Of a DNA stretch of 64,000 nt, positions 45,639-54,833 are shown in pieces. The notes beneath the pieces are model-generated. The model did not search any database. It worked only from the letters and a program-made list of their open reading frames with translations, and had not been told where the DNA came from. Origin of the DNA: Bacteroidota bacterium (GTDB taxonomy: Bacteria > Bacteroidota > Bacteroidia > Chitinophagales > BACL12); contig JADJJZ010000006.1 in NCBI GenBank assembly GCA_016706255.1, forward strand, positions 930,001 to 994,000. Direction: 5' to 3'. Each line of letters begins with the position of its first letter. Position 1 is the stretch's first letter. The position numbers and the translations under genes are program-made.

Positions 45639-47123
45639 ATGAAAACCTTTTATTTCCTCCTATTGGTTTGCTCCTCGTTTTATGGATTTGGTCAGCAAAA
45701 AATACTCAGTCTTTACTTTGAAAATAAGGAATATACCCTCACCTCTGCCAACCTGAAAAACCTCGTTCAATACGCCGAAATACTTACCGACAGCAGTATC
45801 CTGATTACTGCAATTCAAATAAATGGATACACTGATGAAAAGGCTTCAGATGATTTTAATATTACCCTTTCAAAAAACCGGGCAGAAGCGGTATATAATA
45901 ATTTAAGCAGTCGAATTCCGGCCAATAGCAGCAATAAAATTAAGGTTCAATGGTATGGTGAAACAATACCTGAAAATCCCCAAAGCGGATATCATTATGG
46001 CAAACGTTGTGTAGATATTATTATAACCTACACCCAAGCAAAAGTTGAAGAAATTCCCGTTACCGATAATATTCAGGACCTGCTCGATAAATTAAAAACA
46101 CCCAAACAATATTTCACTATTGACCCCGACCGTGATACTGTTATTTATGGTAATTATGGAACCGTAATTAATATTCCCGCAGATGCATTTTATATTCCTG
46201 AAAGTAAATCGAACGAACAAGTTGAAATTATTTTACAGGAATCCTATACCGTAAGCGATATGCTATTAAATGGCCTCACCACCGTTTCCGGAAAATCGCA
46301 ATTGCAAACCGATGGTATGTTATATGTGAATGCAAAAATTGGCTCACGCATGTTAACCTTAAAAGATGATAAAGCACTACGCATTTTAATTCCAACCGAT
46401 TCACTTGTTGAAGGCATGCAATTTTTTACAGGTGCACACGATGCAAATGGAAATTTGAATTGGCAAGTATCGCGTCGTCAATTTAGAAGCATAAACCGAT
46501 ATCAGCTAAATCGGCTTTTAGATCCAAGTATGTTTTCTAAAAAAGTGCGACGTAAAAGTTGCCCCTATTTATTTTGTGGTATGCGAAATGATTTGGGTTT
46601 AGTAACTCCCGCTTACACCGAACGCAAATCTTATTACCGAACTAATTGGAAGGCATATTATGCGTACGTTGATAGTTTATGTGTCGCATTTGGTGTTAAA
46701 GACAGATATGCACTCAATCGTTTGTTAAATAAACGTCAAGAGAAAGAAGCAAAAACCAATTTTTATATGGTAGAGTCAACCGGTTTAGGATTTATGAACT
46801 GTGACCGATTTATTGATTTGCCTGAAGAGCAGAAAACAATTGTTATGGTAGATGCACCATTAACTGATAATGTAGTTGCCTATATGGTTTTTAAATCATT
46901 TAAAAGTATTTTACCCACGAATTATGCCAGTGCAAGTAAAATTGGTTTTTCAAATGTAGGCAAAGGAAATACCTGTTATGTGGTGCTCATAAAATATGAA
47001 AATAAAACCCCATACTTAAGTATCACCGAATTAGAAATTGCCGAAAACGCCACCGTTCAACCCGTTTTCAACCAAATGACCGAAGCAGAATTAAAGGCAG
47101 CCCTAAATAAACTCAATACATAA
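45639..47123 (+). CDS. OmpA-family protein with large C-terminal domain
   Basis: 494 residues from ATG 45639, which gives a signal peptide (MKTFYFLLLVCSSFYGFGQ). Residues about 25-130 form an OmpA-like peptidoglycan-binding domain (INGYTDEKASDDFNITLSKN RAEAVYNNL). The remaining 360 residues are a beta-rich domain without known function (HPNLNWQVSRRQFRS-like stretch, CPYLFCGMRNDLGL). In-frame codons upstream (to 45552) come from repeat DNA and are not part of the gene. Likely outer-membrane or periplasmic. Confidence 0.8.
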   Translation: MKTFYFLLLVCSSFYGFGQQKILSLYFENKEYTLTSANLKNLVQYAEILTDSSILITAIQINGYTDEKASDDFNITLSKNRAEAVYNNLSSRIPANSSNKIKVQWYGETIPENPQSGYHYGKRCVDIIITYTQAKVEEIPVTDNIQDLLDKLKTPKQYFTIDPDRDTVIYGNYGTVINIPADAFYIPESKSNEQVEIILQESYTVSDMLLNGLTTVSGKSQLQTDGMLYVNAKIGSRMLTLKDDKALRILIPTDSLVEGMQFFTGAHDANGNLNWQVSRRQFRSINRYQLNRLLDPSMFSKKVRRKSCPYLFCGMRNDLGLVTPAYTERKSYYRTNWKAYYAYVDSLCVAFGVKDRYALNRLLNKRQEKEAKTNFYMVESTGLGFMNCDRFIDLPEEQKTIVMVDAPLTDNVVAYMVFKSFKSILPTNYASASKIGFSNVGKGNTCYVVLIKYENKTPYLSITELEIAENATVQPVFNQMTEAELKAALNKLNT

Positions 47124-47181
47124 AATTAGGAGTATACTTTAACAGTTGAGATAATAATTTAAATTTCTTTTTTTTGGAGTA

Positions 47182-47333
47182 GCAACATCCACCACATCAA
47201 CAACATCCCTACCGGCTCTTCGCTGCAACAAACAATAAATTCGAATTATCTATATAATTCGGCTGTTTCATTGGTACATCGGTACATTATTACATTGGTA
47301 CATCAGTTTGTTTCCGCTGCGATCCGGACTAGG
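47182..47333 (+). repeat. ~150-bp dispersed repeat, copy A
   Basis: Non-coding. Inverse of copy B at 49721-49874; 32 bases match exactly (47257-47288 against 49765-49796 inverted), including ATTCGGCTGTTTCATTGG and the TACATCGGTACATT stretch. Homology continues on both sides (GCAACATCC/ CGCTGCAACAAAC and TTTGTTTCC ... GACTAG). The two genes 47423-49488 lie between A and B. Confidence 0.85.
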
Positions 47334-47422
47334 AGTACCTGTATCGTTATTATTGAATTAATTGTGCAAATAATTAATTCTTTCAGTTCCAATTAACAGT
47401 ATGAAATATTAAATGATTCTAA

Positions 47423-48340
47423 CTATAAATTAGCAATTTTACCCGACTGGATAATTTCACCTTTTATGCTCAATGAATAAAAATAAATACCCGTCGGATG
47501 TATAAATGGGATTTTATTTGTTTCGGAATTTAATACAATTGATTCAATTTCTTTACCATTAACATCAAAAACAGAAAGGTATAATTCATCTGATATTACA
47601 GTTGTAATTATTGTTAGAGAATTACTTTTAGAAAATATTTTAGCCACCGGTTTTGTAACAGGTTCAGTTATTGTTACATAATGCGTTGTGTCTCCTGCGA
47701 ATATCGCATGATTAGGCATGGTTTCAAATGCATAATCTTTTATTACGAGTGTTCGCCCCAAATCTTTAACATCGCACCGTATCCATCCAAAATGATTATT
47801 ATTTGCAAAATCTAAAAATGCTATTCCAATATAATGATCGAAAATTGAAAGGGAATTGGATTCATTAAACCAGTGGCAATAAAAGCAATCAGCTGTAAAT
47901 GTTTCATGTATTTCTTTTTCTGCTAAAAATTGCTCTGCGTTGTTTCTCCACTCAAGATTGCTATCAATTTTTTGACCATTTGATAATGCATATGGGAAGG
48001 CCCATGTCCATCCTCCGGAGGAAGTAGAATAATGAACTGTTGTGCCGGCTAGATAATTTTGAGATATAAAAGGTCCTGCTAATAAATCCCTTCTGTTTAT
48101 AATATGCTCGTATGGAAAAGTTGTAAAGGTGAATGACGAATTCAATACTACAAAATCTATAGTGCCATTATTATCAATATCCAAATAAGCGCCTTCGCCA
48201 CCGGTATCTAAGACAAAATCCGGGACAACATCAAAATATGTAACCTGTGCCTTTATTACATTGCCTGACAATAAAAAAGCTGAACTCATCATTGAATATT
48301 GCATTAATTCTTTTATTAAGCGCTTCTTTTTAATAGCCAT
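47423..48340 (-). CDS. Secreted protein with T9SS type A sorting domain
   Basis: 305 residues. The N-terminus MAIKKKRLIKELMQYSMMSSAFLLSGNVIKAQ is a long signal peptide. The body contains DIDNNGTIDFVVLN, a calcium-loop-like stretch also seen in the paralogue at 59059, and the C-terminus (LYLSVFDVNGKEIESIVLN, then PTGIYFYSLSIKGE) is a T9SS sorting domain. The N-terminal region of the two proteins is similar in layout (DVVPDFVLDTGG here, IDPDMIIYDG there), so they are probably paralogues. No catalytic domain. Confidence 0.82.
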   Translation of the reverse strand: MAIKKKRLIKELMQYSMMSSAFLLSGNVIKAQVTYFDVVPDFVLDTGGEGAYLDIDNNGTIDFVVLNSSFTFTTFPYEHIINRRDLLAGPFISQNYLAGTTVHYSTSSGGWTWAFPYALSNGQKIDSNLEWRNNAEQFLAEKEIHETFTADCFYCHWFNESNSLSIFDHYIGIAFLDFANNNHFGWIRCDVKDLGRTLVIKDYAFETMPNHAIFAGDTTHYVTITEPVTKPVAKIFSKSNSLTIITTVISDELYLSVFDVNGKEIESIVLNSETNKIPFIHPTGIYFYSLSIKGEIIQSGKIANL

Positions 48341-48440
48341 GTTTTACCAATTTGTAGTGGTCAACTTTGCCAAAAGTAGTGTTTATTTCAATATTGTAAT
48401 AGTCATTTGAAAGCTTCGAAATAAACTCTTTACTCAGAAT

Positions 48441-48485
48441 TGGCTGTTTAATCAGCACATCAGCACATTAGCACATCAGCACATT
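48441..48485 (+). repeat. Short CGGCTGTT-type repeat with direct hexamers
   Basis: TTGGCTGTTTAATCAGCACA followed by repeats of CAGCACATCAGCACATTAG: a short tandem run. It shares the GGCTGTTT anchor of copies A and B, and reaches the last bases of the next gene. Confidence 0.75.
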
Positions 48486-49488
48486 AATTTATTTTATAAC
48501 TAATCCGCATTTTCATTTTAACAGAATTCGCTGGCAATTCCACCTTTGCGGGCGCTGCATTTTCACTATTTATTGCAGTTGATAACGGATAAAACCTGCG
48601 CGCATAATTGATCTTTGTAATCAAAGTATCCAGTGATTTACGCATCGATAGTGTGGTGACATACCATAACTCCGGTTGATGTGTTCCCGGTGCCTGGAAA
48701 TATACTGATTCTGTAATTTTATTTGATTCGTAAATATAAGTAACCTTAAATTTTAAGGCAGGGTTTACATAGATATGTTTAACAGAATCGTAATTGTAGT
48801 AATAATAACTTTTTGATTGCAATTGTTGTAATGTATCATATTCGTAAGTTACATAATAATTTTTATTATGTTCTTCTTTTACATTAAGTTTGGTATTATA
48901 TTTTGTAGTTACGGTGGAAGTTAGTTTTAAATAATTTCTGATGGTGTCTTTAATATTATTGGTAAAATGATAATTAATTAAGGTTAAGGAGTTGTTGTCG
49001 AATACGGTAGAATCCACCACAACTTCGCCTGATTTTTTGCTGACTCTCGTGGCCGTATAATTTTTTCTGGCAACGGAAACAATTTGTTGCGTTGAAAACT
49101 GTAAATTGTTGAGGTTAATTATTTTGATGTCACAAACTTGCAAGTTATTGTAATTATTACAATTACATTCCGTTTTTTGGTTTAGTTGTTCCGAAGTATA
49201 TGCGACATTCCAACCTTTTAGCAAATACAAACTATCGTATGTCACAACCGAATCAATGTTAACCGATGATTTTTTGTCCGCATAAGTATATCTATCCACT
49301 TTACCGGCTTTGTTGAAATAATAATTTTTATTATTATACCCAATTTCTGTTATGTAACGCCCATGCATATGTAACTTTTGGTTAAGTATAAGTGAATCAG
49401 GAACCATAAAGTTTTCATCCGGTAATTGAGCGTAAGCAGTAGTATAAGCAAATATTAAGGCAAAGGTTAATTGCAGGTGTGGTTTCAT
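48484..49488 (-). CDS. Exported protein of unknown function
   Basis: 334 residues with a signal peptide (MKPHLQLTFALIFAYTTAYAQ). The body is rich in Thr, Lys, Asn and Tyr with alternating strands, like the repeat-rich outer-surface proteins of Bacteroidota. There is one CNCNN cluster near residue 110. No sorting domain or catalytic motif was recognised. It shares the repeat-flanked segment with the T9SS gene at 47423. Confidence 0.7.
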   Translation of the reverse strand: MKPHLQLTFALIFAYTTAYAQLPDENFMVPDSLILNQKLHMHGRYITEIGYNNKNYYFNKAGKVDRYTYADKKSSVNIDSVVTYDSLYLLKGWNVAYTSEQLNQKTECNCNNYNNLQVCDIKIINLNNLQFSTQQIVSVARKNYTATRVSKKSGEVVVDSTVFDNNSLTLINYHFTNNIKDTIRNYLKLTSTVTTKYNTKLNVKEEHNKNYYVTYEYDTLQQLQSKSYYYYNYDSVKHIYVNPALKFKVTYIYESNKITESVYFQAPGTHQPELWYVTTLSMRKSLDTLITKINYARRFYPLSTAINSENAAPAKVELPANSVKMKMRISYKIN

Positions 49489-49720
49489 GTGGAGTTAACG
49501 ATGTGGTGAGGGATTTAGTATGTATGATATTCTGATTAATTTTTATGGAAATATATATTTCGATTTATGTGCTTTACCTAACTATTATTTTCATAAAATT
49601 AAATATATTCATCCAGCTGTAAAATTAACGTGCATATGCGCTGATAACAGCCTGTTTTATCTTAATTCAGCATTTAAAGTTAAACTAATAACTATTTCTT
49701 AATAAACGATAAATGATAAA

Positions 49721-49874
49721 CTAGCCCCGATTGAAGTGGAAACAAACCAATGTACCAATGTGTTAATGTACCGATGTACCAATGAAACAGCCGAATATTA
49801 TAAATAATTCACAGTTGCGGTTTGTTGCAACGGAAAGCGGGCAACGATGTTGTTTGGTGGGGGGATGTTGATGC
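49721..49874 (-). repeat. ~150-bp dispersed repeat, copy B (inverted to A)
   Basis: Reverse complement of copy A at 47182-47333. The exact 32-base match is 49765-49796. The pair therefore flanks two genes as an inverted repeat of about 2.7 kb span. No coding capacity. The surrounding 494-base gap (49489-49982) otherwise holds only AT-rich DNA and the glnN terminator. Confidence 0.85.
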
Positions 49875-49930
49875 TTCAAATTATTAATACTTTTTATTTA
49901 TACACTGAAGCGCAATATATTTTCTGCTGC

Positions 49931-49957
49931 AAAAAAAAAGACCCCGCAAGCGGGGCC
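49931..49957 (-). terminator. Intrinsic terminator of glnN (minus strand)
   Basis: On the minus strand: GGCCCCGC ... GCGGGGTC stem (plus-strand arms 49940-49947 and 49950-49957) followed by nine T (49931-49939). Twenty-six bases past the end of glnN. Confidence 0.93.
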
Positions 49958-49982
49958 TCAAAACCAATTTATATCAAAAAAA

Positions 49983-52181
49983 TTATTTAACAAATAATAA
50001 TTCGCGGTATTTGGCGAGTGGCCATTTGGTGTCGGGTAAATAGCGCTCAAGCATATCGGCGTGTTCGCGAATTTCGTCGAATAATGTTTTTACGTTATTG
50101 CAATACGCAAATGCTTTTTCGCGGGCGTGTTCAATGCGGTTGGCGCGTTTGCGTTCCTCTACCATGCGCTCTAAAGCTGCGCGTAAGTGATTTAAATGCA
50201 AGGTAATTGTTTTTGCCAGGTCGATTTGTTCTTTGTAATGTTCCTCATTTAAACCAACGGCTTTTAATTTCATTACATTGTCGAGTAATTCATTTTGGTA
50301 TTCAACAGCGGCAGGTAATACATAGTTGTAAACCAACTCACCATATATACGTGCTTCTATCTGAATTTTTTTGGCGTATTCTTCAAATTCAATTTCCATA
50401 CGTGCATGCAACTCGCGTTCGCTGAGAATATTATTTTTTACAAAAATATTTTTGGCTCTTTCAGTCGCATAAAAATCAATTGCTTCAGGTGTAGTTTTTA
50501 CATTATTTAAACCGCGATTTTCGGTTGCTTCTTTTGCCCATTCATCGCTGTAATTATCGCCTTCAAATAAAATATTTTTACTCTCACCAATGTAGCGGGT
50601 CAATATTTTAATAATGGCATTGTCTTTATTTTCGCCACCTTTTATTGTAGCGTCAACTTCTTCGCGGAAAGCTTTTAACTGCGCGGCAACAATAGTATTG
50701 ACCGTAGTCATTGCCTTACTGCAGTTTGCACTGGAACCAACTGCACGGAATTCAAATTTATTTCCGGTAAATGCAAAAGGACTGGTTCTGTTTCTGTCGG
50801 TATTATCTAATAATAAATCGGGAATTTTATTATGAATATCCAAACGTAAATCTGCTTTGTCTAAATCGTCGAATGTTTTTGTGTCAACACGATTTTCAAT
50901 TTCATTTAATACCGAACGTAATGCTGTTCCGATAAATGCTGAAATAATTGCAGGTGGTGCTTCATTTGCTCCTAAACGATGATCGTTGTTTGCACTGGCA
51001 ATACTTGCACGTAATAAATCGGCATTATCGTGCACTGCTTTAATGGTATTAATAAAAAATGTTAGAAATTGTAAATTGGTTCTTGGCGTTTTACCGGGAC
51101 TTAATAAATTTTTTCCGGTATCGGTGCTCATACTCCAGTTGTTATGTTTACCCGAGCCGTTAACACCTGCAAATGGTTTTTCATGAAACAATACACGCAA
51201 TTTATGACGACGTGCTACACGTTCCATTACATCCATTAATAAACAGTTATGGTCAACCGCAATACTGGCTTCTTCAAACATTGGTGCACACTCAAATTGT
51301 CCGGGTGCAACTTCGTTGTGACGCGTGCGCAGTGGTATGCCTAATTTATGACATTCCATTTCGTAATCGACCATGTAATTAAATACACGTTCAGGAATTG
51401 TTCCGAAATAATGGTCTTCTAACTGCTGACCTTTAGCAGGGTAGTGGCCAACTAAAGTTCTGCCGCAAATACTTAAATCAGGGCGATTTAAAAATAAAGC
51501 CTCATCAACTAAAAAATATTCCTGTTCCCAACCTAAAGTTGCGGTAACACGCGTTACGTTTTTATCGAAATACTGACAAACCGGAACAGCGGCTTCATCT
51601 AATAAATGTAACGATTTTAATAAAGGTGCTTTATAGTCGAGCGCTTCGCCTGTATAACTAACAAAAATGGTTGGAATACATAAAGTGCTGCCACTGCCTA
51701 ATTCAAGAATAAATGCCGGTGAGGAAGGATCCCATGCTGTATAACCGCGCGCTTCGAATGTGCTGCGAATACCACCACTCGGGAAACTGGATGCATCAGG
51801 CTCCTGCTGAACCAATGCGCCACCGCTAAAAACCTCAATACCTGCTGCGGGACCGCTTGGTGTAAAAAAGCTATCGTGTTTTTCGGCCGTGGTGCCGGTT
51901 AGTGGCTGAAACCAGTGTGTATAATGAGTAGCTCCTTTGCTCATTGCCCAGGCTTTCATGCTCGCAGCAACCTGATCGGCTATTTTGCGATCGATTTTCT
52001 GGCCATGCTGAATAGAAGCTTTTACACTGAAGTAGGCTTCTTCACTCAGGTGTTTGCGCATAATTTCTTCGCTAAACACATTTGAACCATAATAGTCTGA
52101 AATTTTGGTGGAAGGGACTTTTACCTCAATCGCCTCGCGATTAAGCACCTGTTCCATAGCAGAGGACCTGTTTGATATCAT
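49983..52181 (-). CDS. glnN: Glutamine synthetase type III
   Basis: Makes glutamine from glutamate and ammonia; type III enzymes are large dodecamers. 732 residues. Recognised by the GSIII N-terminal region (YYGSNVFSEEIMRKHL), FPSGGIRSTFEARGYTAWDP, the ammonia/glutamate site NGSGKHNNWSMSTDTG and the helical C-terminus (about 560-730). Type III is typical of Bacteroidota and cyanobacteria. The ATG at 52181 may be preceded by a better one only if the first eight residues are not used; MEQVLNREAIEV is the alternative. Confidence 0.97.
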   Translation of the reverse strand: MISNRSSAMEQVLNREAIEVKVPSTKISDYYGSNVFSEEIMRKHLSEEAYFSVKASIQHGQKIDRKIADQVAASMKAWAMSKGATHYTHWFQPLTGTTAEKHDSFFTPSGPAAGIEVFSGGALVQQEPDASSFPSGGIRSTFEARGYTAWDPSSPAFILELGSGSTLCIPTIFVSYTGEALDYKAPLLKSLHLLDEAAVPVCQYFDKNVTRVTATLGWEQEYFLVDEALFLNRPDLSICGRTLVGHYPAKGQQLEDHYFGTIPERVFNYMVDYEMECHKLGIPLRTRHNEVAPGQFECAPMFEEASIAVDHNCLLMDVMERVARRHKLRVLFHEKPFAGVNGSGKHNNWSMSTDTGKNLLSPGKTPRTNLQFLTFFINTIKAVHDNADLLRASIASANNDHRLGANEAPPAIISAFIGTALRSVLNEIENRVDTKTFDDLDKADLRLDIHNKIPDLLLDNTDRNRTSPFAFTGNKFEFRAVGSSANCSKAMTTVNTIVAAQLKAFREEVDATIKGGENKDNAIIKILTRYIGESKNILFEGDNYSDEWAKEATENRGLNNVKTTPEAIDFYATERAKNIFVKNNILSERELHARMEIEFEEYAKKIQIEARIYGELVYNYVLPAAVEYQNELLDNVMKLKAVGLNEEHYKEQIDLAKTITLHLNHLRAALERMVEERKRANRIEHAREKAFAYCNNVKTLFDEIREHADMLERYLPDTKWPLAKYRELLFVK

Positions 52182-52369
52182 TCCGGATTATTTTTCTGCA
52201 AAATTATGGCCTTTTTCCGAAAAAACAGGTGATTTGTCCACTTAAAATGTGGAAAATAGATAAAAGGCGTTAAAAATCCGGGTTATTTTGAGGGTATGTG
52301 GTTAAAAATGATGTTTCGAGTTTAAATAGTTAATATATAAAAAATTATAATATGTTTTCAGGTTTTAGC

Positions 52370-53761
52370 TTACAAAGCCTCTAAAAATGCGATTAAAGCA
52401 GCACGTTCACCGGCGCTCAGGTTTTTAAATGCAGTAGTTGCCTTTTCAGCTTCACCACCATGCCATAAAATAGCTTCTTCCAGGTTTCTGGCTCTCGCAT
52501 CGTGTAAAAAGCGGGTATGTCCGTTCGCAACAGCCGTTAAGCCTATTCCCCACAATGGTCTTGTTTTCCATTCGGAACCGCTTGCAAGGTAATCAGGGCG
52601 ATTATCTGCGAGTCCGGGACCCATGTCGTGTAATAACATATCTGTGTACGGATAAATAGTCTGATTACTTAGCTCAGGAATTCCGGTTGCAATGCCGGTA
52701 GTCCACTTTTGGCGGTGACAATTTTCGCAACCAATTTCGAAAAACAGTTGTTTGCCTAACATAACGTTTGGCTTTTCTAAACCCCGTGGGGCAGGAACAG
52801 CAAGGGTTTTGGTGTAAAAGGAAGTGATATCTAAAAATTCAAAATCAATTTCCGGGTCATCACCCATGCCATCGTCCTGAATTTGCCCGTAAGCCGATTC
52901 AGTTGGAAATAATGTGCTGGTAATACCCATATCGCCACTAAAAGCACCCGCAGTTTGCTGGTCGAGATGCGGCTGATTTGCCTTCCAGCCAAAACGACCA
53001 ATTTTTGCTGTTGCGCTCACTACATCCCAAACGTAATTTACCTTTCCCGAAATGCCATCACCATTCAAATCAAATTCATCAGCTGCAGCTAAAATATCTG
53101 CTTCTGTTATTGCCTCGAGCAAACCGAGTCCGAAGACAGGTGGCGCAGCACGTACCGACAACATTGTTCCCGGCGGAAGTGAAATATAAGTATCTGAAAT
53201 AGCATACACCGGTCGCAATAAACTATAACTGCTGCCATCAGGGTATTTATAAAATTCTTCTACATAATTAATGTCCACTTTTCCCTCCGGCAAAACTCCA
53301 AATACGGCTTTATCTTGTAATTGTCCACCAAAACCGGGTGCCGGATTCGGACCACCATGCGCATCCGTTCCGGGAATACTTACGCGAAAAACACTGGGTT
53401 TATCGCCACGGCCATCGAGGGTATGACAACTCACGCAACTTACATCATTAAAAATGGGACCAAGTCCGGCATTATTAGTTGCAGGTGCGGTGACAAAAAT
53501 GGATTCAAAACTTACATCACCGGCCATGTGTTTTTCAAAAGCCGTTGCACTTAAATTAGGTGCGGGTGTAGAAAATGCACCGGATGTTGCTTCATATAAT
53601 GTTGTTGCACCACCGGCAGCATATTCATCTTCATTATACCAATTGGTAATTTCCGGATCGGTTGTGCAGCTATAAATAAACATACATAACAACAGCATGC
53701 TCATTGATAAAATAAGCATGCTGCGTTTAGCAATTATTGTAATAAAATTAAATCGCATCAA
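52370..53761 (-). CDS. Di-haem oxidoreductase (DUF1111/thiol-oxidoreductase type)
   Basis: 463 residues, lipoprotein signal with lipobox (FIYSC). Two c-type haem motifs CVSCH and CENCH, each in a cytochrome-c-like domain: the first near residue 110, the second about 345. This is the DHOR family, related to bacterial cytochrome c peroxidases. In iron-uptake clusters it always follows an imelysin gene, as here (the genes overlap by 14 bases), and may reduce or oxidise iron. Function inferred from context; residues for metal binding visible, catalytic cycle unknown. Confidence 0.9.
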   Translation of the reverse strand: MMRFNFITIIAKRSMLILSMSMLLLCMFIYSCTTDPEITNWYNEDEYAAGGATTLYEATSGAFSTPAPNLSATAFEKHMAGDVSFESIFVTAPATNNAGLGPIFNDVSCVSCHTLDGRGDKPSVFRVSIPGTDAHGGPNPAPGFGGQLQDKAVFGVLPEGKVDINYVEEFYKYPDGSSYSLLRPVYAISDTYISLPPGTMLSVRAAPPVFGLGLLEAITEADILAAADEFDLNGDGISGKVNYVWDVVSATAKIGRFGWKANQPHLDQQTAGAFSGDMGITSTLFPTESAYGQIQDDGMGDDPEIDFEFLDITSFYTKTLAVPAPRGLEKPNVMLGKQLFFEIGCENCHRQKWTTGIATGIPELSNQTIYPYTDMLLHDMGPGLADNRPDYLASGSEWKTRPLWGIGLTAVANGHTRFLHDARARNLEEAILWHGGEAEKATTAFKNLSAGERAALIAFLEAL

Positions 53762-54815
53762 TTAATGGTTTTACCTGACTTTGTAATGTTTCCTGTAATT
53801 GGCGTACAGATTCCTGTGCTGCGGTAACAGCATCGGGATTTTCGAAAATGGCTTCTGTAAATGTTCCCGGAATGGCATCAATTAAATCAATTGCATTTTG
53901 CATTTGTGCTTCAACAAGTGCATTTAATTCAGAGTTTTCAGAAACAATAAATGTTGTTACGCCATCGCCTGAAATCATATATAATCCTGCATATAAATTT
54001 TGAATACTGCGAATATTATCAATAAAATCGGCTTTGCTGTTTGCGCTAAAACGACTTTCTTCTAATGTTACATCCAATTGTGAAAGCGGGTCATAAATTT
54101 TTCCGTTTGCCACTTCATCAGCAATACCAATCATACCGTTTATGATTTCCTGCATAGCAGATTTCTGACTAACATACATGCTGCCATCTTCACCTGCTTC
54201 AGCAATTTCGCTTTGAAAATTTTCACCGGTTACATTCCAGCTATTTTGTAAATCGTTGGTATTACTTTCCAAACTCTGACAGGTTGCAATTAAATATTCA
54301 AATTCTCTTGCTGTAAATAAATCAACTGTTTTTTCACCATCTTCACCCCATAATAAAAATTCGATGGTATGAAATCCTTTTAATGTTCCTTCCAGGCCGT
54401 CGATATATTCTTTTGATAATACTGCACCACTACCTAATACCGCTTCAAGGTCGACAACATTTACCGGCCAACTGTCAATAGATGGGTCAATACCTTTTGT
54501 AGAAACAGGGCCAAATAAAAATCCTTCCGATTGTTCCCAAGGCTTACGTGTATCGCGCCACGCCTGACGTGCAGCTTCGAGGTTTATTGCGGTAGGGCTT
54601 GTTTGTAAAGTAGTTACAGCACTTACCAGACTGATACTTTTTGCATGTAAATCAACATAAGTTTCAGTAATTACATGTTGTGCAAGATGATTTAAAATCG
54701 GTTGAAAATCATATGTTTCAATATCTGTTGGATCATCTTCTTTACAAGATGAAAGTGGTAATAAGGTTATAGATAAAATGAGACTGCTAAGGAGTATTTT
54801 TTGAGTAGTTACCAT
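53748..54815 (-). CDS. Imelysin family lipoprotein (peptidase M75-like)
   Basis: 355 residues, lipoprotein signal (LPLSSC lipobox). Imelysin fold of two helical bundles with the diagnostic GxHxxE motif seen as GFHTIEFLLWGEDGE near residue 150. Imelysins are periplasmic or outer-membrane iron-binding proteins, not proteases. Overlaps the following DHOR gene by 14 bases and lies 18 bases after the porin, so the three form an operon for iron acquisition. Confidence 0.93.
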   Translation of the reverse strand: MVTTQKILLSSLILSITLLPLSSCKEDDPTDIETYDFQPILNHLAQHVITETYVDLHAKSISLVSAVTTLQTSPTAINLEAARQAWRDTRKPWEQSEGFLFGPVSTKGIDPSIDSWPVNVVDLEAVLGSGAVLSKEYIDGLEGTLKGFHTIEFLLWGEDGEKTVDLFTAREFEYLIATCQSLESNTNDLQNSWNVTGENFQSEIAEAGEDGSMYVSQKSAMQEIINGMIGIADEVANGKIYDPLSQLDVTLEESRFSANSKADFIDNIRSIQNLYAGLYMISGDGVTTFIVSENSELNALVEAQMQNAIDLIDAIPGTFTEAIFENPDAVTAAQESVRQLQETLQSQVKPLIDAI

Positions 54816-54833
54816 AATATATATATTTAAAAA

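Noticed and set aside
49520..49702. 60-residue reading frame on the plus strand
   Set aside because: AT-rich, no known family, no promoter or signal peptide; looks like chance in the gap before the repeat copy.
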